DNA of 64,000 nt from Actinotalea sp. Marseille-Q4924 (GTDB lineage Bacteria > Actinomycetota > Actinomycetes > Actinomycetales > Cellulomonadaceae): NCBI RefSeq assembly GCF_916618755.1, contig NZ_CAKAKB010000004.1, positions 124,001 through 188,000 on the forward strand, written 5' to 3'. This document shows, piece by piece, positions 37,830 to 46,893 of the stretch. Each line of letters begins with the position of its first letter. The stretch's first letter is position 1. Made by a program: the position numbers and the translations under genes. The notes beneath the pieces were generated by a model. The model saw only the letters and a list, made by a program, of their open reading frames with translations, ran no database searches and was not told the origin of the DNA.

Positions 37830-39017
37830 TCAGCGGGCGCCGAGCGCGTGCTCGAGGGCCAGCTGGTTGAGGCGGACGAAGCCGAAGCCGCGCTCGGCGA
37901 CCGACTCGACGTCGAGGTCCTCGAACGCCGAGCGGTCGGCGAGCAGGTCCTCGAGCGTCTCGCCCTCGGCCAGGGTCGGCTGCGCGAGGTCGAGCACGCC
38001 GGCCGCCTCGAGCGCCTCCTGGACCTCGGGGTCCGCGCGGAAGGCGAGGGCGCGCTCCTTGAGCAGGAGGTAGGTCGACATGTTGGCCGCCGCGGAGTCC
38101 CACACGCCCTGCATGTCCTCGGTGCGCGAGGGCTTGTAGTCGAAGTGGATCGGGCCGGTGTACCGGGGCCCGCCGCTGGGGAAGCCGTTCTCGAGCAGGT
38201 CGACCGTCGCGAACGCGGAGAAGAGGTCGCCGTGGCCGAACACGAGGTCCTGGTCGTACTTGATGGACCGCTGGCCGTTGAGGTCGATGTGGAAGAGCTT
38301 CTCCGCCCACAGCGCCTGCGCGATGCCGGTGGTGAAGTTCAGCCCGGCCATCTGCTCGTGACCGACCTCGGGGTTGAGGCCGACGATGTCGCCGTTGTCG
38401 AGGCGGGCGATGAGCGCCAGGGCGTGGCCGACCGTCGGCAGGAGGATGTCGCCCCGCGGCTCGTTCGGCTTGGGCTCCAGCGCGATGCGCAGGTCGTAGC
38501 CCTTGCTCTTGATGTAGGCGGCGACGGTGTCGATGCCCTCCGCGTAGCGCTCGTGCGCGGCGTAGAGGTCCTTCGCGGCGTCGTACTCCGCGCCCTCGCG
38601 GCCGCCCCACATGACGAACGTCTTCGCGCCGAGGTCGGCGGCCAGGTCCACGTTGCGCAGGACCTTGCGCAGGCCGTAGCGCCGCACCCGGCGGTCGTTC
38701 GACGTGAACGCGCCGTCCTTGAAGATCGGGTGCGTGAAGGTGTTGGTCGTGACCATCTCGACCTCGATGCCGGTGTCCTTCAGGGCCTGGCGGAAGCGGT
38801 CGAGGATGCGGTCGCGCTCGGCGTCGTCGGAGCCGAACGGCACGACGTCGTCGTCGTGGAACGTGATGTACGCGGCGCCGAGCTCGGCGAGGCGGTGCAC
38901 GGACTCGACCGGGTCGAGGTCCGGGCGCGTGGCGTCGCCGAACTGGTCGCGGGCGGACCATCCGACGGTCCACAGACCGAACGAGAACCTGTCCTCGGGG
39001 GTGGGCTGACGGACCAT
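37830..39017 (-). CDS. xylA: Xylose isomerase
   Basis: 395-residue TIM-barrel enzyme interconverting xylose and xylulose; the length is that of the shorter actinobacterial class I. The catalytic His is in [13 protein letters not shown]; metal ligands lie in [23 protein letters not shown] and [11 protein letters not shown] 39017 has GAGGAGG before it. Divergent from the ROK regulator, whose operator-like repeat lies between them. Confidence 0.96.
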   Translation of the reverse strand: MVRQPTPEDRFSFGLWTVGWSARDQFGDATRPDLDPVESVHRLAELGAAYITFHDDDVVPFGSDDAERDRILDRFRQALKDTGIEVEMVTTNTFTHPIFKDGAFTSNDRRVRRYGLRKVLRNVDLAADLGAKTFVMWGGREGAEYDAAKDLYAAHERYAEGIDTVAAYIKSKGYDLRIALEPKPNEPRGDILLPTVGHALALIARLDNGDIVGLNPEVGHEQMAGLNFTTGIAQALWAEKLFHIDLNGQRSIKYDQDLVFGHGDLFSAFATVDLLENGFPSGGPRYTGPIHFDYKPSRTEDMQGVWDSAAANMSTYLLLKERALAFRADPEVQEALEAAGVLDLAQPTLAEGETLEDLLADRSAFEDLDVESVAERGFGFVRLNQLALEHALGAR

Positions 39018-39061
39018 GGGGGCCTCCTCGTCGAGAGCGGCGTCACCGGGTCCCGGCGACA

Positions 39062-39083
39062 TTTGTTGTGTGACTGAACTTAT
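39062..39083. promoter_or_regulatory. Candidate XylR/ROK operator between xylA and the regulator
   Basis: An AT-rich island contains TTTGTT (39062-39067) and AACTTA (39078-39083), imperfect inverted half-sites, in otherwise GC-rich DNA. It lies in the xylA promoter region and next to the regulator's own promoter. Confidence 0.5.
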
Positions 39084-39096
39084 CGCGGCCGACGGG

Positions 39097-39102
39097 TAGG
39101 GT
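39097..39102 (+). promoter_or_regulatory. -10 box TAGGGT, leaderless promoter of the ROK gene
   Basis: TAGGGT, 6 bases, ATG 39109. Confidence 0.5.
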
Positions 39103-39108
39103 CAAGCC

Positions 39109-40302
39109 ATGAGCACCTCCGCTGTGGCGCGACCCGCGCGCCAGGAGAGCCTGCGCCACCACAACCTCGGCCTCGTCCTGCGGCACGTCGTGGACGCGCC
39201 CCGGCCAGTCTCCCGAGCAGACGTCGCCGCGGCCACCGGGCTGACGCGGGCCACCGTGTCCGCGCTGGTGGACCGGCTGGTGGAGGCCAGGCTCGTTGCC
39301 GAGCTCCCGCCGGTCGCGGCGCAGCGGGCCGGTCGCCCGGCCGTCCCCCTCGTTCCGGCGTCGGGCGCCGTCGTCGGCGTGGGCCTCGAGGTCAACGTCG
39401 ACTACCTCGGCGTGCGGGTCCTCGACCTCGCGGGCTCCGTGCTCGCCGAGGAGGTCCGTCACGCCGACTTCCGGCGCAGCGACCCCACCCGGGTGCTGGG
39501 CGCGCTCGCGGAGCTCGAGCGGGCCGTCGTCGGCCCGGTGCGCGCGGGTGGCGCGGTCGTCGCCGGCTCCGCCCTCGCCCTGCCCGGGCTCGTGGACCGC
39601 ATCACCGGTCCGCTGCGCGTCGCGCCCAACCTCGGCTGGCGCGACGTCGACGTGCTGGCCCTGCTCGCCGGCCACCCCGCGTCCGACGGCGTCCTGGCGC
39701 CCTGGCTCGGGAACGAGGCGAACCTCGCCGCACGTGCCGAGGCCCGTGCGCGGCGGGAGACCGGCCCGCAGAGCTTCGTGTACGTGTCGGGCGAGGTGGG
39801 CATCGGCGCGGCCATCGTGCTCGACGGCGAGATCTTCCCCGGCCGGCACGGCTGGAGCGGCGAGATCGGCCACACGGTCGTCGACCTCACGGGCGGGGTC
39901 ACGCTCGAGTCGCTCGCGGGTCAGGACGCGATCCTGGACCGCGCGGGCCTGCCCCGGGAAAGCCCCGTCCGGGCCCTGTGCGACGCCGCGGACGCAGGAG
40001 AGCCGCGCGCCCTGGAGGCGTTGGCCGTCGCCGGCCAGGCCCTGGGTGTGGCCCTCGCCAACGTCGTGAACATCGTCGACGTCGAGGAGGTCGTCCTCGG
40101 CGGGACGCACGCCGTGCTCGCGGCGCACCTGCGGGGCCCGGTCGAGGACGCGCTCGCACGGCACGTCATCGTCGCGCCGTGGGCCCCCGTCGAGGTGGTC
40201 GTGGCGCAGGCCGGGGCGTACCCGGCGCTCACCGGTGCGGCGCTCGCGGTCCTCCAGGCCGTCGTCGACGACCCGGTCGCCTCCGGCGTCGTCGTCGGCT
40301 GA
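39109..40302 (+). CDS. ROK-family transcriptional regulator, probable XylR
   Basis: 397 residues. N-terminal winged helix ([34 protein letters not shown], here in parts: [14 protein letters not shown] and [13 protein letters not shown]) is followed by a ROK sugar-kinase-like domain ([46 protein letters not shown]). The usual ROK zinc motif CxCGxxGC after GHT is missing, replaced by a Cys-free [14 protein letters not shown]. Position opposite xylA suggests a xylose-responsive repressor. Confidence 0.85.
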   Translation: MSTSAVARPARQESLRHHNLGLVLRHVVDAPRPVSRADVAAATGLTRATVSALVDRLVEARLVAELPPVAAQRAGRPAVPLVPASGAVVGVGLEVNVDYLGVRVLDLAGSVLAEEVRHADFRRSDPTRVLGALAELERAVVGPVRAGGAVVAGSALALPGLVDRITGPLRVAPNLGWRDVDVLALLAGHPASDGVLAPWLGNEANLAARAEARARRETGPQSFVYVSGEVGIGAAIVLDGEIFPGRHGWSGEIGHTVVDLTGGVTLESLAGQDAILDRAGLPRESPVRALCDAADAGEPRALEALAVAGQALGVALANVVNIVDVEEVVLGGTHAVLAAHLRGPVEDALARHVIVAPWAPVEVVVAQAGAYPALTGAALAVLQAVVDDPVASGVVVG

Positions 40303-40420
40303 CGCGTCCGTTCGTCGCACCCGTCCCGGACCGGCAGAATCGACCGGGAATGCCCCGGCCGCCGACGGTGGTTCCCCTGGGGATGTGGCCACCCGTCGGC
40401 GCCCGCGGAGGAGGAGTGCA

Positions 40421-41734
40421 GTGAGCCTGGACCAGCCGCGCGTCGCGATGCTGTCCGTGCACACCTCGCCGCTGGACCAGCCGGGCGTCGGGGACGCCGG
40501 CGGCATGAACGTCTACATCACCGACCTGGCCCAGGCGCTCGCGCGACGCGGCGCGCAGGTCGAGATCTTCACGCGGGCGACGAGCTCGCGACAGCCCGAG
40601 GCCGTCCCGATGGCCGACGGCGTCCTGGTGCGGCACGTGCCCGCGGGACCGTACGAGGGGCTCGACAAGAACGAGCTGCCCGGGCAGCTGTGCGCCTTCG
40701 CCGCCGGCGTCCTGCGCGTCGAGGCCGCCCGCCGGCCCGGCTGGTACGACGTCGTGCACTCCCACTACTGGCTGTCGGGACAGGTCGGCTGGCTCGCCGC
40801 CGAGCGCTGGGACGTGCCGCTCGTCCACACCATGCACACGCTCGCCAAGGTGAAGAACGCCGCGCTCGCCCCCGGCGACCGGCCGGAGCCGCGCGGCCGG
40901 ATCATCGGCGAGGAGCAGGTCGTCGCCGCCGCCGACGGCCTCGTCGCCAGCACGGCCGAGGAGGCGTCGGACCTCGTCCGCCTCTACGACGCCGACCCGG
41001 CGGACGTGCACGTCGTGGCGCCCGGCGTCGACCTCGAGCTGTTCCACCCCGACCTGGGCGAGCGGTCCAGCGGGGCGCCGTCGCGACTGCTCACCACCCG
41101 GGAGCTCGACGCCGCCCGCGCGCGGGCCCGCGTCGCGCTCGGCCTGCCGCTCGACGACGACGTCGTCCTCTTCGCCGGCCGGGTGCAGCCGCTCAAGGGG
41201 CCGGACGTGCTGGTGCGCGCCCTCGGCGAGCTGCGCTCCCGAGGAGGGCGTCTGCCGCGGCTCGTCGTCCTCGGCGGGCCCAGCGGCAACCCGGCCGCCC
41301 TGGACGACCTGCGCGCGCTGGCCGCGGACCTCGGCGTCGCCGACCGCGTCGACTTCCGGCCCCCGGTCGTCCGCGCCCGTCTGGCCCGCTGGTACCGGGC
41401 CGCGGACCTTGTCGCCGTCCCGTCCCGCAGCGAGTCGTTCGGGCTGGTCGCGGCCGAGGCCCAGGCGTGCGGCACCCCGGTGGTCGCGGCCGCCGTCGGT
41501 GGCCTGCGCACCGTCGTGGTCGACGGCGTGACCGGCGCGCTCGTGCCCGGCCACGACCCGCGGCAGTGGGCGTCGGCGCTCGCGGGCCTGCTGGGCGACC
41601 AGGGGCGTCGGGCCGCGCTCGGCGTCGGGGCGGCGCACCACGCGCGTCGGCTCGGGTGGGAGTCCGCCGCCGAGGCCGTCGTCGGCGTGTACGACCTCTG
41701 CCGCCGCCGGACGCCGTCCCGCGCCACCGCCTGA
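40421..41734 (+). CDS. mshA: D-inositol-3-phosphate glycosyltransferase
   Basis: 437-residue GT4 enzyme that starts mycothiol synthesis by joining GlcNAc to inositol-3-phosphate. The N-terminal [17 protein letters not shown] loop and [11 protein letters not shown] are typical of MshA; the nucleotide-sugar site shows as [13 protein letters not shown] and [24 protein letters not shown] 40421 follows GGAGGAGG. The order mshA-gpm-phoU-senX3-regX3 is conserved across actinobacteria and supports the call. Confidence 0.94.
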   Translation: MSLDQPRVAMLSVHTSPLDQPGVGDAGGMNVYITDLAQALARRGAQVEIFTRATSSRQPEAVPMADGVLVRHVPAGPYEGLDKNELPGQLCAFAAGVLRVEAARRPGWYDVVHSHYWLSGQVGWLAAERWDVPLVHTMHTLAKVKNAALAPGDRPEPRGRIIGEEQVVAAADGLVASTAEEASDLVRLYDADPADVHVVAPGVDLELFHPDLGERSSGAPSRLLTTRELDAARARARVALGLPLDDDVVLFAGRVQPLKGPDVLVRALGELRSRGGRLPRLVVLGGPSGNPAALDDLRALAADLGVADRVDFRPPVVRARLARWYRAADLVAVPSRSESFGLVAAEAQACGTPVVAAAVGGLRTVVVDGVTGALVPGHDPRQWASALAGLLGDQGRRAALGVGAAHHARRLGWESAAEAVVGVYDLCRRRTPSRATA

Positions 41735-41785
41735 GCGGCCCCGCTCCCGCGCGGGACGTCCCGGGAGCGGCCCGGGACCATGCGG

Positions 41786-41791
41786 CAGGAT
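41786..41791 (+). promoter_or_regulatory. Putative -10 box (CAGGAT) of gpm
   Basis: CAGGAT ends 7 bases before ATG 41799; it overlaps an alternative upstream ATG at 41790. Confidence 0.4.
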
Positions 41792-41798
41792 GGCCACC

Positions 41799-42539
41799 AT
41801 GACCTACACCCTCGTGCTGCTCCGCCACGGCGAGAGCGAGTGGAACGCCAAGAACCTGTTCACCGGCTGGGTGGACGTCGCGCTGTCCGAGAAGGGCGTC
41901 GAGGAGGCCGAGCGCGGCGGCACGCTCATGACCGACGCCGGCGTGCTCCCCGACGTCGTGCACACCTCGCTGCTGCGCCGCGCGATCACCACCGCGAACC
42001 TGGCCCTCGACGTGGCCGACCGCCACTGGATCCCCGTCCGCCGCCACTGGCGCCTCAACGAGCGCCACTACGGCGCGCTCCAGGGCAAGGACAAGAAGCA
42101 GACGCTCGCGGAGTTCGGCGAGGAGCAGTTCATGCTCTGGCGCCGCTCCTACGACGTGCCACCGCCGGAGATCGAGCTCGGCTCGGAGTTCTCCCAGGAC
42201 GCCGACCCCCGTTACGCCGACGCCCCGGTCGTGCGGACCGAGTGCCTCAAGGACGTCCTCGAGCGCGCCCTGCCGTACTGGGACAGCGACATCGTGCCGG
42301 ACCTGCGGTCCGGGAAGACGGTGCTCGTCGCGGCCCACGGCAACTCGCTGCGCGCGATCATCAAGTACCTCGACGACATCGACGACGAGACGATCGCGGG
42401 CCTCAACGTGCCGACCGGCATCCCGCTCCTCTACGAGCTGGACGAGGAGACGCTGAAGCCGGTGACCACCGGTGGGCGCTACCTCGACCCGGACGCCGCG
42501 GCCGAGGCCATCAAGGCGGTCGCCAACCAGGGGCGCTGA
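41799..42539 (+). CDS. gpmA: 2,3-bisphosphoglycerate-dependent phosphoglycerate mutase
   Basis: 246-residue glycolytic enzyme. The phospho-histidine is in [12 protein letters not shown] near residue 10; [11 protein letters not shown] and [13 protein letters not shown] carry the other active-site residues. Start MTYTL is preferred over the ATG three codons upstream, which sits in the -10-like box and adds MAT only. A large hairpin follows. Confidence 0.95.
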   Translation: MTYTLVLLRHGESEWNAKNLFTGWVDVALSEKGVEEAERGGTLMTDAGVLPDVVHTSLLRRAITTANLALDVADRHWIPVRRHWRLNERHYGALQGKDKKQTLAEFGEEQFMLWRRSYDVPPPEIELGSEFSQDADPRYADAPVVRTECLKDVLERALPYWDSDIVPDLRSGKTVLVAAHGNSLRAIIKYLDDIDDETIAGLNVPTGIPLLYELDEETLKPVTTGGRYLDPDAAAEAIKAVANQGR

Positions 42540-42543
42540 CCCA

Positions 42544-42591
42544 CGACGACGACGCCCGCCGGCCCCTGAGGGACGGCGGGCGTCGTCGTCG
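42544..42591. terminator. Bidirectional terminator gpmA/phoU
   Basis: Perfect 18-bp stem (42544-42561 with 42574-42591) and a 12-base loop, between convergent genes. Confidence 0.88.
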
Positions 42592-42631
42592 GTTGCTCGG
42601 GCGGGCCCGGGTCCGGGCCCTTCCGCAGGGG

Positions 42632-43288
42632 TCAGGGACCGCCGTGCTCGTCCAGCTCGCCGGTGACGAGGTAGACGATGCGCCGTGCGACCGAGACGCC
42701 GTGGTCGCCGAAGCGCTCGTAGTAGCGGCCCAGCAGGGTGACGTCGACGACCTGCTGCGGCGTGAGGGTGAGATCGCCGCCGAGCGTCGCGGTGAACGTG
42801 GAGTGGTGGAGGCGGTCCAGGAGGTCGTCGTCCCGCTCGATCTCCTCGGCCAGCTCCAGGTCGTGCGAGCCGAGCACCGTCGTGACGCGCTGCGCGACGC
42901 GGACCGCGCTCTCGTGCATCTGCCGGAACAGCGGCTCGATCTCCGCGGGCATCGCGCGACCCGGGTAGCGCAGCCGGGCCACCTCGGCGACGTGCCGGGC
43001 GAGGTCGCCCATGCGCTCGAGCGACGCGCTCATCCGCAGGGCGGTCACGACGATGCGCAGGTCCCGGGCGACCGGCTGCTGCTGGGCCAGGAGCGCCACG
43101 CACCGCTCGTCCAGGTCCCGCTCGATCGCGTCGATCGTGCTGTCGTCCGCGATGACGTTCTCCGCCAGCGCCACGTCCCCCTCGAGGAGTGCCGTGCCCG
43201 CCGACGTGATCGCCGACTCGACCAGTCGGCTCATGGCCTGGAGGTCCTCGCCGAGCTGGGTGAGCTCGGCCGTGAAGATGTCCCGCAT
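42632..43288 (-). CDS. phoU: Phosphate transport system regulator PhoU
   Basis: 218 residues, two PhoU three-helix repeats (about 8-95 and 110-200) each with the metal-binding signature (RMGDLARHVAEVARL; YYERFGDHGVSVARRI). PhoU couples Pst transporter state to the SenX3 kinase and holds it off when phosphate is plentiful. ATG 43288 has GAGAGGGAA upstream. Divergent from senX3 with PHO-box-like repeats between. Confidence 0.93.
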   Translation of the reverse strand: MRDIFTAELTQLGEDLQAMSRLVESAITSAGTALLEGDVALAENVIADDSTIDAIERDLDERCVALLAQQQPVARDLRIVVTALRMSASLERMGDLARHVAEVARLRYPGRAMPAEIEPLFRQMHESAVRVAQRVTTVLGSHDLELAEEIERDDDLLDRLHHSTFTATLGGDLTLTPQQVVDVTLLGRYYERFGDHGVSVARRIVYLVTGELDEHGGP

Positions 43289-43331
43289 CAGTTCCCTCTC
43301 GTCGCAGTGCCGGGACAGGGTCGCAGCGCCG

Positions 43332-43360
43332 GGTGAACGGTTCTCGTCCGGACGGTGAAC
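43332..43360 (-). promoter_or_regulatory. PHO-box-like direct repeats upstream of phoU
   Basis: Minus strand carries GTTCACC at 43360-43354 and again at 43338-43332, 22 bases (two 11-bp periods) apart. The middle unit is weaker (GGACGAGAACC). The 11-bp periodicity matches PHO-box recognition by PhoP/RegX3-type regulators. Confidence 0.65.
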
Positions 43361-43420
43361 TTCTGCCGTCCTGGAGCCGTCGTCACCCGTGGCGTGGCAC
43401 CCGACCCCTGTTCGCGAACA

Positions 43421-43426
43421 TACCCT
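43421..43426 (+). promoter_or_regulatory. -10 box TACCCT, leaderless senX3 promoter
   Basis: TACCCT, 6 bases, GTG 43433. Confidence 0.55.
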
Positions 43427-43432
43427 GACCTG

Positions 43433-44653
43433 GTGATCGACGTTCCGCTTCCCGACGGCGTGGCTGCCGTCGGCCTCGTGGCGGCCGGCCTGCTGCTGGT
43501 GGCGCTCGGCGCCCTCGTCGGCGTCCTGGTCACGCGCGGTCGCCGGGGTCCCGGACCCGCCGTGGCGGCGGTCCCGCAGCCGGACGGTCTCGACCGCGGG
43601 GCGACCGAGGTGCTCGCCGCGCTGCGGTCCGCGGCCGTGGTCGCCGAGACGAGCGGGCTCGTCGTCCGGGCCAGCCCGACGGCGCGGACGGTCGGCCTGG
43701 TCCGGGACGACCGCTTCCAGCACCCGGTGCTCGAGCGGATGGTGCTGGACGTGGCCGGGGACGGGCGGGCGCGCGACGAGGAGCTCGAGCTGCCCCGCAG
43801 CGCCGTCGGCGGCGGGACGCTCGTCATGCAGGTGCGGGTCGCGATGCTCGGGGACCACCACGTCCTGCTGCTGGCGGAGGACCGCACCGCGGCGCGCCGG
43901 CTCGAGGCGATCCGCCGCGACTTCGTGGTCAACATCTCGCACGAGCTCAAGACGCCCGTCGGCGCCCTCGCGCTGCTGTCCGAGACCGTGCAGGACGCGG
44001 CCGACGACCCGGACGCCGTGCGCCGGTTCGCGGGACGCATGCAGACCGAGGCGGCGCGCCTCGCGGCGCTGGTGCAGGAGGTCATCCAGCTCTCCCGCCT
44101 CCAGGTCGCCGACCCGCTCGTGGCCGCCGCGCCCGTCGCGCTCGCCGACGTCGTGCACGAGGCCGCCGACCGCGCGCGCACGGCCGCCGCCGGCAAGGCG
44201 ATCGAGGTCGACGTCGGCGCGGTGCCGCGGGGAGCCGTCGTCCTCGGCTCGTTCGACCTGCTGGTCACCGCGGTGCGCAACCTCCTGGACAACGCGGTGG
44301 CGTACTCCGAGCCCGGCACGCGCGTGGCGGTCGGCACGACGCTGCGCCCGGAGGCGGACGCGGTCGAGGTCGCCGTCGTGGACCAGGGCATCGGCATCCC
44401 GACCGACGCCCTGCCCCGGCTGTTCGAGCGGTTCTACCGTGTCGACCCGGCACGGTCGCGCGACACCGGCGGCACGGGGCTCGGCCTGTCCATCGTCAAG
44501 CACGTCGTGGCCGACCACGGGGGCGAGGTCTCGGTGTGGTCCCAGCTCGGCCACGGCTCCACGTTCACCGTCCGGCTGCCCCTCGCGCCGGACACCCTGC
44601 CGACCGCCGCACGACGCACCGCCGGCCCGCCCGACGAAGGAGCCGCTCGATGA
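43433..44653 (+). CDS. senX3: Sensor histidine kinase SenX3
   Basis: 406 residues. One membrane helix near the N-terminus (VGLVAAGLLLVALGALVGVLV) is followed by a PAS-like segment (about 45-150), HisKA with the phospho-His in VVNISHELKTPVGAL near 168, and HATPase (NLLDNAVAYS, DQGIGIP, GTGLGLSIVKHV). It senses phosphate limitation through PhoU/Pst. Only one clear transmembrane helix is seen, so the N-terminus is probably outside. The ATGA overlap with regX3 couples translation. Confidence 0.94.
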   Translation: MIDVPLPDGVAAVGLVAAGLLLVALGALVGVLVTRGRRGPGPAVAAVPQPDGLDRGATEVLAALRSAAVVAETSGLVVRASPTARTVGLVRDDRFQHPVLERMVLDVAGDGRARDEELELPRSAVGGGTLVMQVRVAMLGDHHVLLLAEDRTAARRLEAIRRDFVVNISHELKTPVGALALLSETVQDAADDPDAVRRFAGRMQTEAARLAALVQEVIQLSRLQVADPLVAAAPVALADVVHEAADRARTAAAGKAIEVDVGAVPRGAVVLGSFDLLVTAVRNLLDNAVAYSEPGTRVAVGTTLRPEADAVEVAVVDQGIGIPTDALPRLFERFYRVDPARSRDTGGTGLGLSIVKHVVADHGGEVSVWSQLGHGSTFTVRLPLAPDTLPTAARRTAGPPDEGAAR

Positions 44654-45348
44654 CCCGCATCCTGGTGGTCGAGGACGAGGAGTCCTACCGCGACCCGTTG
44701 TCCTACCTCCTGCGCAAGGAGGGCTACGACGTGTCCGTCGCCGCGGACGGGCTCTCGGCGCTGGAGGAGTTCGAGCGCGGCGGCGCGGACCTCGTCCTGC
44801 TCGACGTCATGCTCCCGGGGCTCTCGGGCACGGAGGTCGTCCTGCGGCTGCGGCAGCGCAGCACCGTGCCGGTGATCATGCTCACCGCCAAGGACTCGGA
44901 GATCGACAAGGTGGTCGGCCTCGAGCTCGGCGCCGACGACTACGTCACCAAGCCGTACTCGTCCCGCGAGCTCCTCGCCCGGGTCAAGGCGGTGCTGCGC
45001 CGCCGCGCCGAGCCGGTCGAGGACGACGACGAGCAGGTCCTCGTCGTCGGCGGTCTGCGGCTGGACCCCGACCGCCACGTCGTCGAGGTGGACGGCGAGC
45101 GCACGTCGTTCCCGCTCAAGGAGTTCGAGCTGCTCGAGCTGCTCCTGCGCAACGCGGGGCGCGTGCTCACGCGCCGTCAGATCATCGACCGCGTGTGGGG
45201 CTCGGACTACGTCGGGGACACGAAGACCCTCGACGTCCACGTCAAGCGGGTCCGCGCCAAGATCGAGAAGGACCCGGGCGCGCCGGTCAGGCTGCTCACC
45301 GTCCGCGGGCTCGGCTACAAGCTCGCCGACGACGACGCCCCGGCCTGA
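44650..45348 (+). CDS. regX3: Response regulator RegX3 (OmpR family)
   Basis: 232 residues: receiver domain with phospho-Asp in LVLLDVMLPG near residue 52 and Lys in YVTKPYSSREL, then an OmpR-type winged helix (LKEFELLELLLRNAGRVLTRRQ; TLDVHVKRVRAKIE). It activates phosphate-starvation genes; the GTTCACC repeats before phoU and both pstS genes are its likely sites. Confidence 0.95.
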   Translation: MTRILVVEDEESYRDPLSYLLRKEGYDVSVAADGLSALEEFERGGADLVLLDVMLPGLSGTEVVLRLRQRSTVPVIMLTAKDSEIDKVVGLELGADDYVTKPYSSRELLARVKAVLRRRAEPVEDDDEQVLVVGGLRLDPDRHVVEVDGERTSFPLKEFELLELLLRNAGRVLTRRQIIDRVWGSDYVGDTKTLDVHVKRVRAKIEKDPGAPVRLLTVRGLGYKLADDDAPA

Positions 45349-45393
45349 CCCGCGGGCGACGCCTGGCCGCGTGATCACGAACGTCCGTCGTGC

Positions 45394-45415
45394 GTTCACC
45401 GCCCGTTCAGCAGGG
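45394..45415 (+). promoter_or_regulatory. PHO box upstream of pstS1
   Basis: Two 11-base direct repeats, GTTCACCGCCC and GTTCAGCAGGG, about 27 bases before a TAACGT -10-like box at 45442-45447. Confidence 0.7.
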
Positions 45416-45506
45416 GCACCGGATGCGGTCACGCGGGCTCCCTAACGTCGCCGTCGACACCGACCGCCGGTACCCGACCGGTGGCGTGACGACAGGACGG
45501 AACACC

Positions 45507-46613
45507 GTGAAGCTTCAGCGCACGAGCCGCATCGCCCCCCTCGCTGCCGTGGGCGTGCTGGCCCTGACCCTCACCGCGTGCGGTTCCGACGCCGCCACGG
45601 AGGACCCGACGACCGACGCGGAGTCCGGCGCGACGGGCGAGCTGAGCGGTCAGCTCTCCGGTGCCGGCGCGAGCTCGCAGGAGTCCGCGATGCAGGCGTG
45701 GATCGCGGGCTTCGGCAGCGCGAACCCGGACGTCACCGTGGCGTACGACCCGGTCGGCTCGGGTGGCGGCCGGACCCAGTTCGTCGAGGGCGGCGTGGCG
45801 TTCGCCGGCTCGGACGCGGCCCTGGACGAGGAGGAGACGGCCCTGGCCGCCGAGCGCTGCGCGCCGGGCGACGCCGCCGAGCTGCCGCTCTACATCTCGC
45901 CGATCGCCGTGATGTTCAACCTTCCCGGCGTCGAGTCGCTGAACATGACGCCGCAGACGGTCGCCGGGATCTTCGCCGGCGAGATCACGCAGTGGGACGC
46001 CCCGGAGATCGCCGCGGACAACCCCGACGTCGAGCTCCCGGACCTGGCGATCACGCCGGTCAACCGCTCGGACGAGTCCGGCACCACGGAGAACTTCACC
46101 GAGTACCTCGCCGCCGCGGCCGCCGACGCCTGGCCGCACGAGGCGAGCGGTGACTGGCCCATCTCCGGCACGCAGTCCGCGCAGGGCACGTCCGGCGTGG
46201 TCCAGACCGTGACCGAGGCCGAGGGTGCCGTCACCTATGCGGACGCCTCGCGGGCCGGCTCGCTGGGCACGGTCGCCGTGCAGGTCGGCGACGAGTTCGT
46301 GCCGTACTCGCCGGAGGCCGCGGCCGCCGTCGTCGACGCGTCCCCGCTGGCCGAGGGCCGGGGCGAGGCGAGCCTCGTCCGCGAGCTCGAGCGCGACACC
46401 ACGGCGGCGGGCACCTACCCGATCGTCCTCGTGTCGTACTCCCTGGCCTGCACCACGTACGAGGACCCGGCCACGGCCGAGCTCGTCAAGGCGTTCCTCA
46501 CCTACGTCGCCAGCGAGGAGGGCCAGGAGCAGGCGGCCGGCGCCGCCGGCTCCGCGCCGATCTCCGAGGAGATGCGCGCCAACGTCATGGAGATCGTCGA
46601 GCAGATCTCCTGA
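45507..46613 (+). CDS. pstS: Phosphate ABC transporter substrate-binding lipoprotein PstS (copy 1)
   Basis: 368 residues. Signal peptide with lipobox LTLTACGS (Cys near 25), then the PstS fold: GAGASSQESAMQAWI, YDPVGSGGGRTQFVEG, and SDESGTTENFTEYL bind phosphate; VVQTVTEAEGAVTYAD. GTG 45507 with GGACGGAA upstream is chosen because the signal peptide starts right there. It is separated from the second pstS by two hairpins, so it may be made in excess as a free-standing unit. Confidence 0.94.
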   Translation: MKLQRTSRIAPLAAVGVLALTLTACGSDAATEDPTTDAESGATGELSGQLSGAGASSQESAMQAWIAGFGSANPDVTVAYDPVGSGGGRTQFVEGGVAFAGSDAALDEEETALAAERCAPGDAAELPLYISPIAVMFNLPGVESLNMTPQTVAGIFAGEITQWDAPEIAADNPDVELPDLAITPVNRSDESGTTENFTEYLAAAAADAWPHEASGDWPISGTQSAQGTSGVVQTVTEAEGAVTYADASRAGSLGTVAVQVGDEFVPYSPEAAAAVVDASPLAEGRGEASLVRELERDTTAAGTYPIVLVSYSLACTTYEDPATAELVKAFLTYVASEEGQEQAAGAAGSAPISEEMRANVMEIVEQIS

Positions 46614-46620
46614 GCCCGTC

Positions 46621-46652
46621 GCGCCGGCCGCCCCGGGGGGAGCGGCCGGCGC
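46621..46652 (+). terminator. First hairpin after pstS1
   Basis: GCGCCGGCCG (46621-46630) pairs with CGGCCGGCGC (46643-46652), 8 bases after the stop. Confidence 0.6.
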
Positions 46653-46705
46653 GCACGACGACGGCCGGTGGTCACTGGGGGGTGACCGCCGGCCGTCGTC
46701 GTGCG
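46652..46705 (+). terminator. Strong terminator after pstS1
   Basis: 24-bp stem (46652-46675 with 46682-46705), one G-T wobble, 6-base loop. It separates pstS1 from the second PHO box and pstS2. Confidence 0.85.
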
Positions 46706-46795
46706 TCGGGTCGGCGCCATCTCCGAGCGCCGTCCCCGTCGGACGCGGGCCGGCGGCACGCGGACAGGCCCGCCGCGGGCAACTCTTCCCCCCTC

Positions 46796-46817
46796 GTTCA
46801 CCCTCCGTTCACCCGGG
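46796..46817 (+). promoter_or_regulatory. PHO box upstream of pstS2
   Basis: GTTCACCCTCC and GTTCACCCGGG in direct tandem, 11-bp period, the best match of the three boxes; a TACTGT -10-like box lies at 46844-46849, 27 bases downstream. Confidence 0.8.
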
Positions 46818-46893
46818 GGCGACCGCGCGGTAGGGCACCCTCGTACTGTGGACCCGGCCGAGAACCCGGCCGGACCGACCCGAACGGAGAGCC

